A stretch of DNA of 64,000 nt from Synergistaceae bacterium (GTDB lineage: Bacteria > Synergistota > Synergistia > Synergistales > Aminithiophilaceae): positions 1-64,000 of the forward strand of contig JAESII010000004.1 in NCBI GenBank assembly GCA_016756725.1. The letters are read 5' to 3'. The notes beneath the pieces were generated by a model. The model searched no databases. It was not told the DNA's origin and saw nothing but the letters and a program-made list of their open reading frames with translations. This document shows positions 62,137 through 64,000 of this stretch, one piece after another (positions within the stretch are counted from its first letter, which is position 1; every line of letters starts with the position of its first letter). The position numbers and the translations under genes were made by a program.

Positions 62137-62183
62137 AAAACGATAGGGGAAGAAGCCTCGTGTTCCTGCTTCTTCCCCTATCG
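62137..62183 (-). terminator. Intrinsic terminator with a perfect 16-bp stem, ending the candidate repeat RNA
   Basis: CGATAGGGGAAGAAGC (62141-62156) and GCTTCTTCCCCTATCG (62168-62183) pair perfectly around 11 bases. On the minus strand TTTT follows (62137-62140). It insulates the cysE promoter from upstream minus-strand transcription. Confidence 0.85.
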
Positions 62184-62317
62184 GGCGACGGATGAGCCCG
62201 GACGGCGGGCCTGTGCTAACCAGGTACAGGTGGATCTACCCATGTTTCACCCACTTGCTGCGTTGTACCTCCATGGTGCAGGTCACGCTTTTTTGGTTCC
62301 TTGCGGTCCTATGGTAC

Positions 62318-62373
62318 CCTGTTGCCTGTTGCCTGTTGCCTGTTGCCTGTTGCCTGTTGCCTGTTGCCTGTTG
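62318..62373. repeat. Eight perfect tandem heptamers (CCTGTTG)
   Basis: The unit CCTGTTG repeats eight times without error from 62318 to 62373, then continues as CCTGTGC. The perfect array indicates recent slipped-strand expansion, and the copy number probably varies between strains. Confidence 0.97.
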
Positions 62374-62502
62374 CCTGTGCTTTGTCGCAAATGTCTGCGT
62401 TGCCGGTTACTACGGGAACTGCGTTGATGGTGCTACCTGCCGTCCCACCCTACCGGGCTGAGGGCTCCTGATGGAGGCTCTCCGTCGCTTCCCGGTGACC
62501 CT

Positions 62503-62531
62503 ATTATAGTGGGCCTTGCGTCGTCGCGCAA
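62503..62531 (-). promoter_or_regulatory. Promoter of the candidate repeat RNA
   Basis: On the minus strand TTGCGC (62526-62531), 17 bases and a perfect TATAAT (62503-62508). It lies downstream of proC, which ends at 62578 on the same strand. Confidence 0.65.
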
Positions 62532-62577
62532 GACCTATCCGAAAAATTTTTGTAATAATTTTTTTTAAATAGTGTCT

Positions 62578-63423
62578 TCATTGCCGCCCCTTCCCGGGAA
62601 GCCCTTTGCGGATCTTGCGGCGCGTCTCCTCGGCCAGGTCTTGGGACTTTTCCGTGGCGGCCTTGACGGCGTTCATGAAGGCCGTGCGGATCTGGCCCTC
62701 CTCAAGGGCGAAGATGCCCTCGATGGTGACGCCGCCCGGCGTCACCACCTGGTCGCGGAGGACGGCGGGGTGTTCTCCCGATGTCAGAAGGAGCCGGGAG
62801 GCCCCGATGGCCGTGTGGGCGGCGGCCCGTAAGGTGAGATCCCGGGGCAGGCCGACGCGGAGCCCGCCGTAGATGAGGGCCTCCAGCATGGTGTAGATGT
62901 AGGCCGGACCCGATCCGGCCATGGCCGTCAGGGCATCCATGTAACCGTCCTCGACCTCCTCGTAGCTCCCCAAAAGACCGAAGACGGCCTGAACGATGGC
63001 CAGATCCCGCTCCGTCGTCTCCGGCGACGGGGCGTACATGGTGAAGGCCTGGCGGACGGGAATGGCCGTGTTGCTCATGGCCCGGATCCACCGCACTGCG
63101 GGAAAGGCCTGGCGGAGCAGGTCCAGGTCGAGGGCCGCGGCCAGAGAGACGACGGGACGGCCCTCGAGGGCCTCGCCGACGGCCTCCAGCACGGGAACGA
63201 CCTTGTGGGGCTTGAGGACGACGAAGACGACGTCCGATCCCGTGACGGCCTCGACGTTGTCGCTGGTGAGGTAGACGCCGAGATCCTCCAGATCCTTGAC
63301 CTTTTCCAGACGGCGCCGCGTCGCCCGCACCTGGCAGCCTGCGAGGGCAAGCTCCCGGGCCAGGGCGCCTCCGATCGTTCCGGCGCCGATGACGGCGACT
63401 TTGAGCGTTTCCAGGGCCACCAT
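62578..63423 (-). CDS. proC: Pyrroline-5-carboxylate reductase
   Basis: A 281-residue enzyme for the last step of proline synthesis (or the reverse in amino-acid fermentation). The NAD(P) loop is VAVIGAGTIGGALA, then VFVVLKPHKV, IRAMSNTAIPV and the long family signature starting DALTAMAGSGPAYIYTMLEA with the LRDQVVTPGGVTIEG end, both present. I chose ATG 63423, with GGAGG nine bases upstream; ATG 63432 abuts the site. It follows the aminotransferase gene by 118 bases that contain two GC hairpins. Confidence 0.95.
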   Translation of the reverse strand: MVALETLKVAVIGAGTIGGALARELALAGCQVRATRRRLEKVKDLEDLGVYLTSDNVEAVTGSDVVFVVLKPHKVVPVLEAVGEALEGRPVVSLAAALDLDLLRQAFPAVRWIRAMSNTAIPVRQAFTMYAPSPETTERDLAIVQAVFGLLGSYEEVEDGYMDALTAMAGSGPAYIYTMLEALIYGGLRVGLPRDLTLRAAAHTAIGASRLLLTSGEHPAVLRDQVVTPGGVTIEGIFALEEGQIRTAFMNAVKAATEKSQDLAEETRRKIRKGLPGKGRQ

Positions 63424-63550
63424 GTTTTTCATCCTCCTTGCCGTCTGTACCTCAAGGGGAGCGGCGCTCCCCCGTCAACTGATAGAAAGCGGCGCCGACC
63501 GGTTGCCGTCGGTCAGCGCCCACCTGGCACGTCCCTTTTCGTCTTTGTCC

Positions 63551-64000
63551 CTATTCGAGCCAGCGGCTGATGTTGTCCCGCAGAAGGCCGTGCAGTCTCG
63601 CCGTCACCGGTCCGGGCCGGCCGCTGCCGACGGTGACGGTGCCGACGCGGACGACGGGGGTGACTTCCTTGACGGTACCCGTGATGAAGGCCTCGTCAGC
63701 GCCTTCGATTTCCTCAAGACGAAAGAGGCGCTTCTGGACGTCAAGGCCGGCCTCGCGGGCCAGCTCGATCACGACGGCCCGGGTGACGCCCTCCAGGGCC
63801 GCCTCATCGGGGGCCGTAACGATCGCCTCCCCGAAGACGAGAAAGAAGTTGCCCGCCGTCGACTCGGTAACGGTCCCGTCAGGGCAGTAAAGGCACTCGA
63901 AGTCTCCGCCTCCGGCCCGAAGGCGCGAGACGTAGGGCACCATATAGTCGATGCTCTTCATGGCCGGGAAGGCCCGCGAGAAGGGGATGGGCAGAAGGGA
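63551..64000 (-). CDS. Class IV PLP aminotransferase (branched-chain or D-amino acid type), C-terminal part
   Basis: At least 149 residues; the gene continues past the right edge. The segment has KSIDYM, the GxVTESTAGNFFLVF active-site strand (Glu and Asn contact PLP), TAPDEAALEGVTR (phosphate loop) and ADEAFITGTVKEVTPVV, the class IV hallmark. The family includes IlvE, Dat and 4-amino-4-deoxychorismate lyase; the GT-KEVTPV end favours IlvE or Dat. The catalytic Lys is outside the window. Confidence 0.85.
   Translation of the reverse strand, partial: SLLPIPFSRAFPAMKSIDYMVPYVSRLRAGGGDFECLYCPDGTVTESTAGNFFLVFGEAIVTAPDEAALEGVTRAVVIELAREAGLDVQKRLFRLEEIEGADEAFITGTVKEVTPVVRVGTVTVGSGRPGPVTARLHGLLRDNISRWLE

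Larger units (their letters stand above)
62137..62496 (-). ncRNA. Candidate non-coding RNA with heptamer repeats
   Basis: A predicted minus-strand transcript of about 360 bases from a good promoter (62503-62531) to a strong terminator (62137-62183). It contains no reading frame with a ribosome site that I can defend. Its centre is eight CAACAGG units in RNA sense, giving a purine/C-rich, unstructured segment. Flanks have several short dyads. I recognise no RNA family. Confidence 0.45.

Noticed and set aside
62192-62461. Plus-strand frame with a Cys/Leu-rich repeat (VACCLLP) over the heptamer array
   Set aside because: Composition is only the translation of the tandem heptamer; no ribosome site, and promoter and terminator point to the other strand.

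Overview
The window is GC-rich (about two thirds by eye), has no insertion sequences or rRNA/tRNA genes that I can see, and reads like the chromosome of a strictly anaerobic, amino-acid-fermenting bacterium. Supporting genes are a methylmalonyl-CoA mutase/epimerase/decarboxylase operon, an oxygen-labile Fe-S serine dehydratase, a flavodiiron protein, a 2[4Fe-4S] ferredoxin, a giant activase/dehydratase-type protein and abundant peptide and amino-acid transport. This gene mix with a type II-C CRISPR system fits Synergistota best; that assignment is inference, since no marker gene was compared.

Layout. 1-2.8 kb: methylmalonyl-CoA operon (minus strand). 3-9.1 kb: AspT-like transporter, DEAD-box helicase, zinc-ribbon protein, flavodiiron protein, TPP-riboswitch-controlled thiamine transporter, and an exported protein interrupted by an in-frame TGA. 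9.1-15.4 kb: pssA-psd-gyrA cluster, DUF364 protein and serine dehydratase. 15.4-29.9 kb: exported four-repeat protein, DnaQ/PolA-type polymerase, MacB-like permease, a frameshifted acylphosphatase, gpsA, ferredoxin, CCA enzyme, MFS transporter, amidohydrolase, PrcB-like protein, FMN-riboswitch ribB, and zur-znuC-znuB. 29.9-46.7 kb: the 1443-residue activase protein, transporters, an SfsA-DUF123 fusion, and a complete peptide ABC transporter with two MFS genes. 46.75-53.76 kb: a complete type II-C CRISPR-Cas locus with 35 repeats, cas2, cas1, a 1045-residue cas9 and a tracrRNA. 53.8-64 kb: orphan methylase-specificity-like gene, remB-gyrB, a small protein, ZraP/Spy-like protein, copper ATPase, cysE-cysK with a leader, a candidate repeat RNA, proC and a partial aminotransferase.

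How genes work together. The first operon interconverts succinyl-CoA and propionyl-CoA. pssA and psd make phosphatidylethanolamine. zur and znuCB form a zinc-sensing and import unit with a palindromic operator. cysE and cysK make cysteine, and their leader encodes an 18-residue peptide with three consecutive Cys codons in front of an intrinsic terminator: a classical-looking cysteine attenuator. The CRISPR array is transcribed toward the cas genes, opposite to them; each repeat ends in an extended -10 sequence, and the tracrRNA has its own near-consensus promoter beginning exactly at the anti-repeat.

Most notable observations: (i) the cysteine attenuator; (ii) a peptide-binding protein whose SBP_bac_5 domain is circularly permuted; (iii) a promoter-to-terminator unit at 62.1-62.5 kb carrying eight heptamer repeats and no convincing protein; (iv) the II-C locus with in-repeat promoters and overlapping cas9/tracrRNA promoters; (v) two very long perfect inverted repeats without U-tracts between convergent genes; (vi) an in-frame TGA just after a signal peptide.
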